Shown here piece by piece: positions 8,272 to 16,035 of a stretch of 32,033 nucleotides of DNA; the stretch's first letter is position 1, and every line of letters starts with the position of its first letter. Both the position numbers and the translations under genes were made by a program. Under the pieces are notes generated by a model. The model saw only the letters and a list, made by a program, of their open reading frames with translations. It did not search any database and was not told the DNA's origin. The DNA is taken from positions 1 through 32,033 of the forward strand of contig DQXT01000080.1 in assembly GCA_011042225.1 (NCBI GenBank). The letters run 5' to 3'. The stretch is from Deltaproteobacteria bacterium. Its GTDB lineage: Bacteria; Desulfobacterota; Dissulfuribacteria; Dissulfuribacterales; UBA3076.

Positions 8272-8720
8272 GCCATATTTCTGATCTTTTCTCTACACTC
8301 AGGGCACAATCCCTTAACATCCAACTTATGACTCAATATCTTAAAGCCAAAACGTTCTGCCAAGTCCCTTTCGATCTCATTTAATCGAGGATCTGTAAAT
8401 TCCTCAATCTTTCTGCATTCAATGCATCGAATATGGCAGTGATGTTCATGACCATATATGTGCTCATAGTGCATATGCCCGTCTTCAAAGAAGACATCCT
8501 GGATCAGGCCGGCATCTATTAATAGAGGTAAAAGGCGATATATGGATGCCTTGGAGATATTTATACCCTTTCGCCTCATAGTCAGATAAAGTGTGTCTAC
8601 ATCAAAATGATCATGGGTGGCAAAGATTTCTTGTATTATCTTTTCTCGTTCCTGAGTATATCGTAATCTATTTTTTTTTAGGTATTCACGAAAAACCTGT
8701 AATTCTGATTTTTTATTCAT
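8268..8720 (-). CDS. Fur/PerR-family metal-dependent regulator
   Basis: Homodimeric DNA-binding repressor that senses iron, zinc or peroxide. From the chosen start at 8720 (MNKKSELQVF) it has 150 residues: a winged helix to about 80 ('RLRYTQEREKIIQEIF', 'ISKASIYRLLPLLIDAGLI') and a dimer domain with a histidine-rich metal site ('HEHHCHIRC'). C99/C102 and C139/C142 form the structural zinc site. GAGGG precedes ATG 8720; the frame extends to 8750, but that extension lacks a binding site. It has its own promoter and an inverted repeat in its leader. Whether it is Fur, PerR or Zur cannot be decided from sequence. Confidence 0.88.
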   Translation of the reverse strand: MNKKSELQVFREYLKKNRLRYTQEREKIIQEIFATHDHFDVDTLYLTMRRKGINISKASIYRLLPLLIDAGLIQDVFFEDGHMHYEHIYGHEHHCHIRCIECRKIEEFTDPRLNEIERDLAERFGFKILSHKLDVKGLCPECREKIRNMA

Positions 8721-8760
8721 CAAAATAACCCTCGATTTACAAATTTTCAAAATTTATAAA

Positions 8761-8777
8761 TTATGGTAAATCCATAA
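8761..8777. promoter_or_regulatory. Inverted repeat TTATGG-N5-CCATAA in the fur leader
   Basis: A perfect six-base inverted repeat with a five-base spacer lies between the predicted promoter and the start codon of the Fur-type gene, 41 bases before the ATG. Its AT-rich dyad form fits an autoregulatory operator of a Fur/PerR dimer, though it is not a match to the classic E. coli Fur box. Confidence 0.4.
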
Positions 8778-8779
8778 AA

Positions 8780-8868
8780 TATGCTCAATAATTACTTCAA
8801 GTTATACTTGTGAAAAATTGCTAAGTCAAGCTTAAAGCAAATATTTATTAATAAGCTTATGCTCAATA
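8780..8868. repeat. 11-bp direct repeat TATGCTCAATA
   Basis: TATGCTCAATA occurs at 8780-8790 and again at 8858-8868 in the spacer between the divergent fur-type and proC genes. Two same-strand copies 78 bases apart could be paired regulator sites; chance is also possible. Confidence 0.3.
8801..8829 (-). promoter_or_regulatory. Sigma-70-type promoter of the fur-trmL operon
   Basis: On the minus strand TTGACT (8829-8824) and TATAAC (8806-8801) are separated by 17 bases; both boxes match five of six consensus positions. Transcription would start near 8794, leaving a leader of about 74 bases. Confidence 0.6.
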
Positions 8869-8955
8869 TTATGCAGTGATAAGTAATAGATATTCCGCCC
8901 CTTGTCAGTCGGCAAAAAGATAGGGAGTGAATAAATACGCACAGGGAGAAGTTAA

Positions 8956-9786
8956 ATGACAGCAAGAGAAAAAACGGAGATTCGCAAGACTTTGGGATTT
9001 ATCGGTGGAGGACAGATGGCAGAAGCCCTTATCAAGGGAATGCTATCAAAAAAAATTTTGAAACCAGGCCAGATTACGGCATCTGATTTGACAGAGAATA
9101 GAAGAAATTATCTAAAGAAATCATTTAGGATAAATACGACTTCTGAAAACAAGAAGGCGGTTGCAGGGTCTGATATTATTATCCTGGCGGTGAAACCCCA
9201 GGTCATTTCTATGGTCCTTGAAGAAATTGGGCCTATTGTAAACAGCAATCATATTATTGTATCCATAGCTGCAGGAATAACCATTCACTCTTTGGAAAAA
9301 AGACTCCCAAAGGGCACAAAAGTAGTGCGAGTGATGCCCAATACACCTGTATTGGTTCAGGCTGGTGCTGCGGCAATCTGTAAAGGGACAGCCGCCATGC
9401 AAAGCGATCTGGATATAGTCCTGCAAATATTTCAAGCAGTGGGCAAGGCAGTTGTGATAGCAGAAACTTTGATGGACGCGGTTACGGGCCTCAGTGGTAG
9501 CGGACCGGCATATGTATTTACATTTATTGAAGGATTAATTGATGCGGGGGTACGGGAAGGCCTGCCAAGAACTGTTGCCCAAGAGTTGGTGGTCCAGACC
9601 GTACTGGGAGCAGCCCTTATGTGTCAAAATACAGGGAAACACCCGGCGGAACTTACTGCAATGGTGACCAGCCCGGGGGGGACCACTGTTGAGGGTCTGC
9701 ATGTCATGGAGCGGGCCGCAATGCGCGGGATATTACTCGATGCAGTAAGGGCGGCAACAGAGAGGTCCAGAGAACTTGGTGTTTGA
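8956..9786 (+). CDS. proC: Pyrroline-5-carboxylate reductase
   Basis: Last step of proline synthesis: NAD(P)H-dependent reduction of 1-pyrroline-5-carboxylate. 'LGFIGGGQMAEALI' at the N-terminus is the Rossmann dinucleotide motif, 'IILAVKPQV' and 'VVRVMPNTP' are family blocks, and 'SGSGPAYVFTFIEGLIDAGV' plus 'TSPGGTT' form the substrate-binding and dimer region. 276 residues, full length. GGGAGAA lies just before the ATG. It stands alone and ends 12 bases from the convergent MFS gene, with no terminator in the gap. Confidence 0.95.
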   Translation: MTAREKTEIRKTLGFIGGGQMAEALIKGMLSKKILKPGQITASDLTENRRNYLKKSFRINTTSENKKAVAGSDIIILAVKPQVISMVLEEIGPIVNSNHIIVSIAAGITIHSLEKRLPKGTKVVRVMPNTPVLVQAGAAAICKGTAAMQSDLDIVLQIFQAVGKAVVIAETLMDAVTGLSGSGPAYVFTFIEGLIDAGVREGLPRTVAQELVVQTVLGAALMCQNTGKHPAELTAMVTSPGGTTVEGLHVMERAAMRGILLDAVRAATERSRELGV

Positions 9787-9798
9787 AAAAGAAAATGT

Positions 9799-11016
9799 TC
9801 AACCTGTACATTGGCAACCGGCTTTTCGAGGCAGTTTTGCTGATGCGAGAAACATAAGGCCGGCTACTAAAGCAGACATGAAAAAGACCCATGGATAACC
9901 GAAGCGTATCCAGACCAGCCCTGCTATTATAGGGGCTATCATAGATACTACGTGTTCAATTGAATAGCTAGTGGAGATGGAAGCTGTCAATTCATCTTCC
10001 GATTCAACGATCTTTGAAAGGTAGGTTATATGGGCTGAACGCAAGGAAAACAAACTGTCATCCAGGATAAAGCATGTGAACAGGCAGGGCAGTATAAGGG
10101 GTTGCGGAAGCGTTGTCTCTGCAAGACCATAGCAGGCGCAGATCAGCAAAAGTACAAGGGAATCACCTATAAGCACGGTCCTTTCCCCCAATGTGTCAAT
10201 GAGTCTTCCCAAATAGGGCTTTAAAAACAGGCCTGCAACAGAAGATATGAGAATAAGCCTTGCCATGGCCGGTGCATCTTGATCAAAGATCCTTATGAGT
10301 ACCCACGGTCCGAATACAATGAAGATCTGCTTTCGCACACCGAACAGAACCGCAAGCAAATAGAAAAGAGAATATCTTTTTTTGAATACAAAGCGTTTAC
10401 GTTTTAGCCCGGTATGTCTTTTTTCCCTGATCAGGAGCACCATTAAAGATGAAAGCAGGGTAATTGAAGCCGCTGTCCAATAGAGTTTTTCATATCCGAA
10501 TCCAAGCATGCCCATACCCACCCATATACAAGCGGCCCCTACTATGGTCCCAAGGCTCCTGAGGCTTCTGACTATTCCGAAAAGACGGCCCCTGGTTCCG
10601 GGTTCACTCAGGGCTACGCAGAAGCTTTCCCTTATAGTCATTACCATATGGGCCCCGACTGACCAGACGAACAGCCAAACTGTCACCCTCAAGACATCAG
10701 GTGAGAGGCTGGCAGTACCCACAATACCCAGGGCAATAACAAGTGTGGCTCCAAATAGAATTTTACCTTCCTTTACCCCGCTGAAAGGGGCCAAAAGTAT
10801 AATAAGCAACATTCCGGGCATTTCTCTGATAGTCTCCAGCACTCCCCTCTGATCGGCGCCCATGTCATAGATATCCACCAGGAAATTGTTGAGACTGCTG
10901 AAAAAAATTCCTGTGGCAGCAGCACCCAGAAATGTGCTAAAAAGAAAAATTATTTTCTGGTCCTTAAGGAAACGGGGCACGAGTGAATGTATATTATAAT
11001 GCTTATGGGTCGTCAT
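9799..11016 (-). CDS. MFS transporter
   Basis: 405-residue inner-membrane protein with about 12 hydrophobic helices, beginning 'IIFLFSTFLGAAATGIFFSSL' and ending 'WVFFMSALVAGLMFLASAKLP'. A basic stretch mid-protein ('REKRHTGLKRKRFVFKKR') marks the central cytoplasmic loop between the two six-helix halves; 'KPYLGRLIDTLGERTVL' is a variant of the MFS loop 8-9 motif. The substrate is unknown. No good ribosome binding site precedes the ATG, but a 43-codon ORF overlaps it by 14 bases and could drive coupled translation. Confidence 0.85.
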   Translation of the reverse strand: MTTHKHYNIHSLVPRFLKDQKIIFLFSTFLGAAATGIFFSSLNNFLVDIYDMGADQRGVLETIREMPGMLLIILLAPFSGVKEGKILFGATLVIALGIVGTASLSPDVLRVTVWLFVWSVGAHMVMTIRESFCVALSEPGTRGRLFGIVRSLRSLGTIVGAACIWVGMGMLGFGYEKLYWTAASITLLSSLMVLLIREKRHTGLKRKRFVFKKRYSLFYLLAVLFGVRKQIFIVFGPWVLIRIFDQDAPAMARLILISSVAGLFLKPYLGRLIDTLGERTVLIGDSLVLLLICACYGLAETTLPQPLILPCLFTCFILDDSLFSLRSAHITYLSKIVESEDELTASISTSYSIEHVVSMIAPIIAGLVWIRFGYPWVFFMSALVAGLMFLASAKLPRKAGCQCTG

Positions 11017-11134
11017 AGGATGTGAACTTAGCGCCCTTTGGTTGAGTTGTTAAGTGCGGATCATATAAAAGGGTCTCCGGCTGCTCCTGGATCTCCTTGA
11101 AAATTTCTACCACCTCAGGTATGCTGATTTCCAT
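11003..11134 (-). pseudogene. 43-codon ORF resembling the N-terminus of an IS256-type transposase
   Basis: Reads MEISIPEVVEIFKEIQEQPE then diverges and stops (…FTSYDDP, TAA at 11005-11003). The first ~22 residues resemble, from memory, the N-terminus of mutator/IS256 transposases, which continues with a Phe-Glu-Met-Ile-Arg block that is absent here. A purine-rich GAAGAAG sits upstream. The ORF overlaps the MFS start by 14 bases, so besides being a transposase fragment it may now serve as a leader for the transporter. The remaining ~130 bases up to the kinase gene hold only AT-rich DNA. Confidence 0.45.
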
Positions 11135-11267
11135 ATTCACGGCACTTCTTCTTCAGGTTTAGTTCTTTTGCGTATCAAAACTGTTACAGGGGAAAGTGCC
11201 TTTTTTCTATTTTTCAGAATTCGCACAAAATATTTTACATATCAATTAACAACAAGAGGATTAATCA

Positions 11268-13997
11268 ATGTCCCCAAAACCAACTTATGAAGAACTGGAA
11301 CAACAAATAGGGGAATTAAAAAAAAAGTTCGCTCTCAAACAGTTGGAAGAGGCTCTATATGATTCACAGTATATGCTCCACACTGTATTGGACTTAATAC
11401 CATCTGCCGTCTTTTGGAAAGATCGCAATTTATTTTATCTCGGTGGCAATCGTACCTGGTTGAACAATATCGGCATAAATTCTTTAGATGAGGTTATAGG
11501 AAAAAGCGACTACGAGCTTCCATGGAAAGAGCAGGCGGATTCTTTTCGTAAGTATGATAGAAACGTAATGGAATCCGGTATTCCTGAATACAACATTATC
11601 GAGTTTTATCTCAAAGAAGATGGTACCAAAGTCTGGGTCAAAACTAACAAAATACCCCTAAGGAAAAAGGATGGAAAGATCATAGGTGTACTCGGCAGCT
11701 ATGAAAACATTACCGAGTATAAGAAGGCCAATGAAGAACTAAAAAGGCAGCGGAATCTCTTTAAGATGATTATTGAAGCAACTCCCGACATGCTTATTCT
11801 TAAAGACACAAATCTTGTCTATCAAGCCGTAAATTCAACTTTCTGCAGGTATATTGGCAAACCAATGGAAAAAGTTATCGGGAAAACAGACTATGATTTA
11901 TTTCCTGCGGATGAAGCAGAAATGTACCGCAGAGATGATGCTAAGGTAATGCAAACTTTAAAGCCGTTGATTCAAGATGAAGAAGCTACCCTTATAGAAG
12001 GTAAGCAATGGTTTCATGTAGCCAAAACACCTGTATTGGATAATGATAAAAAATTGCTTGGAGTCCTTTGTTCAAACAGGAATATAACAAAGCAAAAGAA
12101 GATACAAGAGGACTTAATAGCAAGTGAAGAAAAATACAGGAAACTTTTCGAAGAAGCCAGGGATGGGATAGTCCTCTGCGATGCGGAAACAGGCATAATT
12201 ATCGACTGCAACTCTGAAATGGCTAAACTCGTAGAAAGGGAAAAATCCGAATTATTAGGCCAAAATCAGGGTATTCTTCATCCTGAAAGCACAATTATAG
12301 ACGGATTTTCAGATACTTTCATAAAACATAGAGATAAATTTGAAGGTTATATTTTAGATTCACAGGTTATTACAAGTACAGCAGCAATCAAAGATGTATC
12401 AATCAAAGCCAATAATTTTTATTTAGGCAACAAAAAATACACTCAGGGAATCTTTCGCGATATAACCGAGCAAAAGAAGGCAAGAGAGGCAATCATAAGA
12501 AGTGAAACACTGTATCGCACTCTTGTAGAGAATATTGATATGGGTATTACACTTATTGATACAAATTATACTGTTGTTATGGCAAATAAAAGTCACGGGA
12601 AAATGTTTAATAAACACGCAAATGAAATTATCGGCAAAAGGTGTTTTCAAGAATTCGGAAGGCGTGATGAAGTCTGCCCGCATTGTCCAGGTGCCATAGC
12701 GATGGATACCGGGCAAGTTGCCGAAGTCGAGACTGCCGGAGTAAGAGATGATGGCAGCAAGTTTGATATTAGAATCTGTGCCTTTCCAGTCTTTGGGGCA
12801 AACAATACCGTGACGGGATTCATAGAAATTGTGGAAGACGTAACTGTAAGTAAAAAGCTCGAAGTCCAGTTTCAAAAGGCTCAAAAGTTTGAATCAATCG
12901 GGACATTGGCCGGAGGCATCGCCCATGACTTTAACAATCTTTTAATGGGTATTCAGGGCAACACATCCCTGATGCTTATGGATATTGATTCTTCTCATCT
13001 ACATTATGAAATGCTGAAAAGCATTGAAAAACAGGTTAAAAGCGGGGTCAATCTTACAAGACAGCTTCTCGGTTATGCCAGCAAAGGCAGGTATGAAGTA
13101 AAGCCAATAAATCTTAATCAGATAGTAGAAGAGACTTCCAGAACTTTCGGCAGAACCAGAAAACAGATTACCATCCACAGAAATATGGCCGAAGATCTGT
13201 TTACAGTAGAAGCTGACCAGGGGCAATTAGAGCAGGTACTGTTAAATATATTTATAAATGCTTCAGATGCCATGCCCGACAGAGGAGAGCTTTATCTGGA
13301 GACAAATAATGTTAAACATAAAGATATGAAAAGCAGGCTTTATAAATCAAGGGGCGGAGACTATGTCAAGCTGACCGTCAGAGACACAGGCAAAGGCATG
13401 GATAAAATCACTATGGACCGCATTTTTGATCCCTTCTTTACTACCAAGGAAATGGGAAGGGGCACCGGCCTGGGGCTTGCGTCTGTTTATGGAATTATAA
13501 AGGCACATGGCGGATATATTGATGTTGAATCCAAAGTGAACCAGGGAACAACCTTTGAGATATATCTGCCTTCAAGCACAAAAAAAGTCGACGAAGTAAC
13601 CAAAGATTCTGTCAAACTCGTTAAGCAAAACGGAACTGCGCTTCTTGTTGATGATGAAGCTGCTGTTCGTAAAGTATGCAGGAGCATACTGGCAGTAATA
13701 GGCTACAAGGTTTTGTCGGCCAAAGTCGGACAGGAAGCCATAGAGCTTTACAGGAACCATAAGGATGAAATAGATATAGTACTATTGGACATGATTATGC
13801 CTGAAATGGGCGGTGGTGAGGTTTATGACCATCTTAAGGAGATTAATCCTGAAGTAAAGGTACTACTTTCAAGCGGCTACAGCATTGATGGTGAGGCAAC
13901 CGCTATATTGAAACGGGGGTGCAGCGGATTTATTCAGAAACCATTTACTATACAAAAATTATCCACCAAAATAGAGGAAATATTAAAAAATAAATAG
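11268..13997 (+). CDS. Hybrid sensor histidine kinase with four PAS domains and a receiver
   Basis: 909-residue cytoplasmic sensor without clear membrane helices. A coiled coil (residues 5-35) is followed by PAS domains at about 37-155, 163-280, 287-405 and 411-530. The dimerisation/phosphoacceptor helix has H553 ('GGIAHDFNNLL'); the ATPase domain has the N box ('NIFINASDAM'), 'DTGKGM' and 'GTGLGLASVYGI'; a C-terminal receiver (~789-905) has phospho-acceptor D841 and 'KPFT'. PAS4 carries C469/C472 in 'EVCPHCPG' plus C459, a possible redox or metal site. AGAGGA precedes the ATG. It is an orphan with no response regulator or target beside it, so the signal is unknown; phosphate would pass from H553 to its own D841. 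Confidence 0.92.
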   Translation: MSPKPTYEELEQQIGELKKKFALKQLEEALYDSQYMLHTVLDLIPSAVFWKDRNLFYLGGNRTWLNNIGINSLDEVIGKSDYELPWKEQADSFRKYDRNVMESGIPEYNIIEFYLKEDGTKVWVKTNKIPLRKKDGKIIGVLGSYENITEYKKANEELKRQRNLFKMIIEATPDMLILKDTNLVYQAVNSTFCRYIGKPMEKVIGKTDYDLFPADEAEMYRRDDAKVMQTLKPLIQDEEATLIEGKQWFHVAKTPVLDNDKKLLGVLCSNRNITKQKKIQEDLIASEEKYRKLFEEARDGIVLCDAETGIIIDCNSEMAKLVEREKSELLGQNQGILHPESTIIDGFSDTFIKHRDKFEGYILDSQVITSTAAIKDVSIKANNFYLGNKKYTQGIFRDITEQKKAREAIIRSETLYRTLVENIDMGITLIDTNYTVVMANKSHGKMFNKHANEIIGKRCFQEFGRRDEVCPHCPGAIAMDTGQVAEVETAGVRDDGSKFDIRICAFPVFGANNTVTGFIEIVEDVTVSKKLEVQFQKAQKFESIGTLAGGIAHDFNNLLMGIQGNTSLMLMDIDSSHLHYEMLKSIEKQVKSGVNLTRQLLGYASKGRYEVKPINLNQIVEETSRTFGRTRKQITIHRNMAEDLFTVEADQGQLEQVLLNIFINASDAMPDRGELYLETNNVKHKDMKSRLYKSRGGDYVKLTVRDTGKGMDKITMDRIFDPFFTTKEMGRGTGLGLASVYGIIKAHGGYIDVESKVNQGTTFEIYLPSSTKKVDEVTKDSVKLVKQNGTALLVDDEAAVRKVCRSILAVIGYKVLSAKVGQEAIELYRNHKDEIDIVLLDMIMPEMGGGEVYDHLKEINPEVKVLLSSGYSIDGEATAILKRGCSGFIQKPFTIQKLSTKIEEILKNK

Positions 13998-14071
13998 ATT
14001 TATTAAAAAAATTCAATATAACGAAATTCAGGTGACAACGCTATTCACTCAGCCGGGCAGGACACAGCATT

Positions 14072-15439
14072 TTGAATCTTAACTCAAAAAAATATCTTGG
14101 CCGGATTGAAGAGGTCATCAATAAGGCCGAGGCCGGTAAGGTCTATCCTGTCTATATGTTTATAGGTGACCGGCCCATTATCCATCCTCAAATAAACAAA
14201 TTGATAGATTGCCTTATCCAGGAAGAGGCAAGGGATTTCAACTTCGAGGTTTTATCTCCCGATTCCTTTTCAGAGGGCAGGTTACTTGAGCTTTTGAGCA
14301 CTAAAGGTTTTTTGCCGGGACGCAAGGTTGTTTTAATACAGGACCTGCCCTTACTGGTATCTTCAGATACTGCAAAAACCAGATGGAAAAAGGCTCTCGC
14401 TGCCATTGCATCGGATGATAATGACAGGGCGATGGAACTGACCTCACGGATCTTTGCTGATTTGAATATAGATCCGGAGGAGCTTAAAGGGCTTTCTCCG
14501 GGGCGGATAAAAGATGTTTTGAACTGGCCTGGCGATTTAAGTATTGAGAGTTTATCAGAATTCCTTGAAGTCCACTCTGGAGACATGAAAAGTATAGAGC
14601 CCATAAATACCGGCTCAGGGGATCGTCTTCTTGCCTGGCTTGCTCAGAGGGCCGACCCTTCCCTTGCAATTATAATTATCGAATCCGAGACAGTAGACAA
14701 AAGGTGTTCCTTGTACAAGGAATTAAAAAAATATGGCCCTGTAGTAGACCTTGATAGGGAAAAGAAGGACAGAAAAGGCGGGGCGAATTTTGCCATGAGC
14801 CTTATCAGGAGTTTGCTCAGGGAAAGCGGCAAAGAAGCAGATAATAAGGCCGTTAAGGCCATTATGGATCGGGTAGGTCATAAAGATCCGGTGGGTCTGA
14901 AGATGGAGATCCAGAAACTCGTAACCCAGGCAGGAGATAGGGTCAGGATAAAGGCCGAGGACGTCTGTGAACTGGTTGTGAGGCACAGGGATGAAGAATT
15001 ATATAACCTCACCAATGCCATGGGAGAAAAAGATCCGGGCAGCTGCCTTAACAGCCTAAATTATATAATGGATCAGGGAATTCATCCCCTGGCAATACTT
15101 AAAACCATTGCAAATTTTCTGCGGAAGATGATAATTTTGAGGGCGATTTTCGAATACGAAGCAGGCATTAAAGCATTTAAGAACCTGCGGTACGAGATCT
15201 TTAGAGATCAGATACTGCCTGAAATAAAAGAAAACATGTTAGATGATGCGCCTGATATATTAAAGGGACATCCATATACACTTTACAAATTGGGCCTGCA
15301 GGCATATGGTTTTGACTTGTCCCAAATGCTTATTTTTCTGGCTTCTTTGGCCGAAGCTGATCTCAAATTCAAGGGAGGCAGAATTTCCCATAGAGTATTG
15401 CTGGAAACGCTTGTTTTTCGTTTTATTTCAATGGAGTAA
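14072..15439 (+). CDS. holA: DNA polymerase III delta subunit-like protein with an enlarged middle
   Basis: Clamp-loader delta subunit, which opens the beta clamp for loading. The N-terminal 'VYPVYMFIGDRPIIHPQINKLI', 'FNFEVLSPDSF' and 'FLPGRKVVLIQDLPLL' are family-like, as is the C-terminal helical part ('LYNLTNAMGEKD', 'IHPLAILKTIANFLRKMIIL', 'YKLGLQAYGF'). At 455 residues it is over 100 longer than usual; residues ~97-185 look like an insertion of charged helices that interrupts the AAA-like region. The start is TTG (14072), with AGGA some ten bases upstream. First gene of a tight cluster ending at 18513. Confidence 0.82.
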   Translation: MNLNSKKYLGRIEEVINKAEAGKVYPVYMFIGDRPIIHPQINKLIDCLIQEEARDFNFEVLSPDSFSEGRLLELLSTKGFLPGRKVVLIQDLPLLVSSDTAKTRWKKALAAIASDDNDRAMELTSRIFADLNIDPEELKGLSPGRIKDVLNWPGDLSIESLSEFLEVHSGDMKSIEPINTGSGDRLLAWLAQRADPSLAIIIIESETVDKRCSLYKELKKYGPVVDLDREKKDRKGGANFAMSLIRSLLRESGKEADNKAVKAIMDRVGHKDPVGLKMEIQKLVTQAGDRVRIKAEDVCELVVRHRDEELYNLTNAMGEKDPGSCLNSLNYIMDQGIHPLAILKTIANFLRKMIILRAIFEYEAGIKAFKNLRYEIFRDQILPEIKENMLDDAPDILKGHPYTLYKLGLQAYGFDLSQMLIFLASLAEADLKFKGGRISHRVLLETLVFRFISME

Positions 15440-15441
15440 TA

Positions 15442-16026
15442 ATGGACGATAAAGAGATAAATTGGGAGGCAATAGCTCGTTTTCTATTTGAGGGATCGAT
15501 GTTAAAGCATACGTGGCGAACGGGCTATCCGTTTCTAGGTAAAGGCAGAGAATCAGTAGCTGCCCACACCTTTGGTGTGATCCTGAGTGCTATGATGCTG
15601 GCAAAAAATGTCCCTGGAGTAGACATGGGAAAGCTCTTAAAGCTATGCCTGGTACATGATCTGCCTGAGGCCAGGACAGGGGATGCCAATGCAGTACACA
15701 AGCGGTATGTTAATATAGATGAAGAATCGGCAATCACAGATATGATTCAAGGACTTCCGGGCGGTGAAGAGATAGCGGATCTGTTATCAGAGTTTAGAGA
15801 ATGTAATACCCTAGAGTCAGTGTTGGCCCATGACGCGGATAAGCTCGATATGCTGCTTTCTCTCAAAGAACATTTGGATACCGGAAGCAGTGATGCGGCG
15901 CTCTGGATACCATACGTAAAAGAGAGGTTAAAATCAGATGGGGCCAAGGCCCTTGCCGGCGCCATTTTAAAGGAACACTGGGCGAGTTGGTGGATGAGGC
16001 AGTTGCTTGGAAACAATTTCAAATAA
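15442..16026 (+). CDS. HD-domain 5'-nucleotidase, YfbR-like
   Basis: Metal-dependent phosphohydrolase that probably removes phosphate from deoxynucleoside monophosphates. The HD signature is complete: H42 ('VAAHTFGV'), H72-D73 ('LVHDLPEA') and D131 ('AHDADKLDML'); 'HTWRTGYP' near 23-30 matches the YfbR substrate-binding Arg/Trp region. 194 residues, normal length. It starts two bases after the holA-like stop, using GGAG within the end of that gene as ribosome binding site, and is followed ten bases later by the selenoprotein gene. Nucleotide salvage next to a clamp-loader subunit is a plausible but unproven link. Confidence 0.87.
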   Translation: MDDKEINWEAIARFLFEGSMLKHTWRTGYPFLGKGRESVAAHTFGVILSAMMLAKNVPGVDMGKLLKLCLVHDLPEARTGDANAVHKRYVNIDEESAITDMIQGLPGGEEIADLLSEFRECNTLESVLAHDADKLDMLLSLKEHLDTGSSDAALWIPYVKERLKSDGAKALAGAILKEHWASWWMRQLLGNNFK

Positions 16027-16035
16027 GGAGATATT

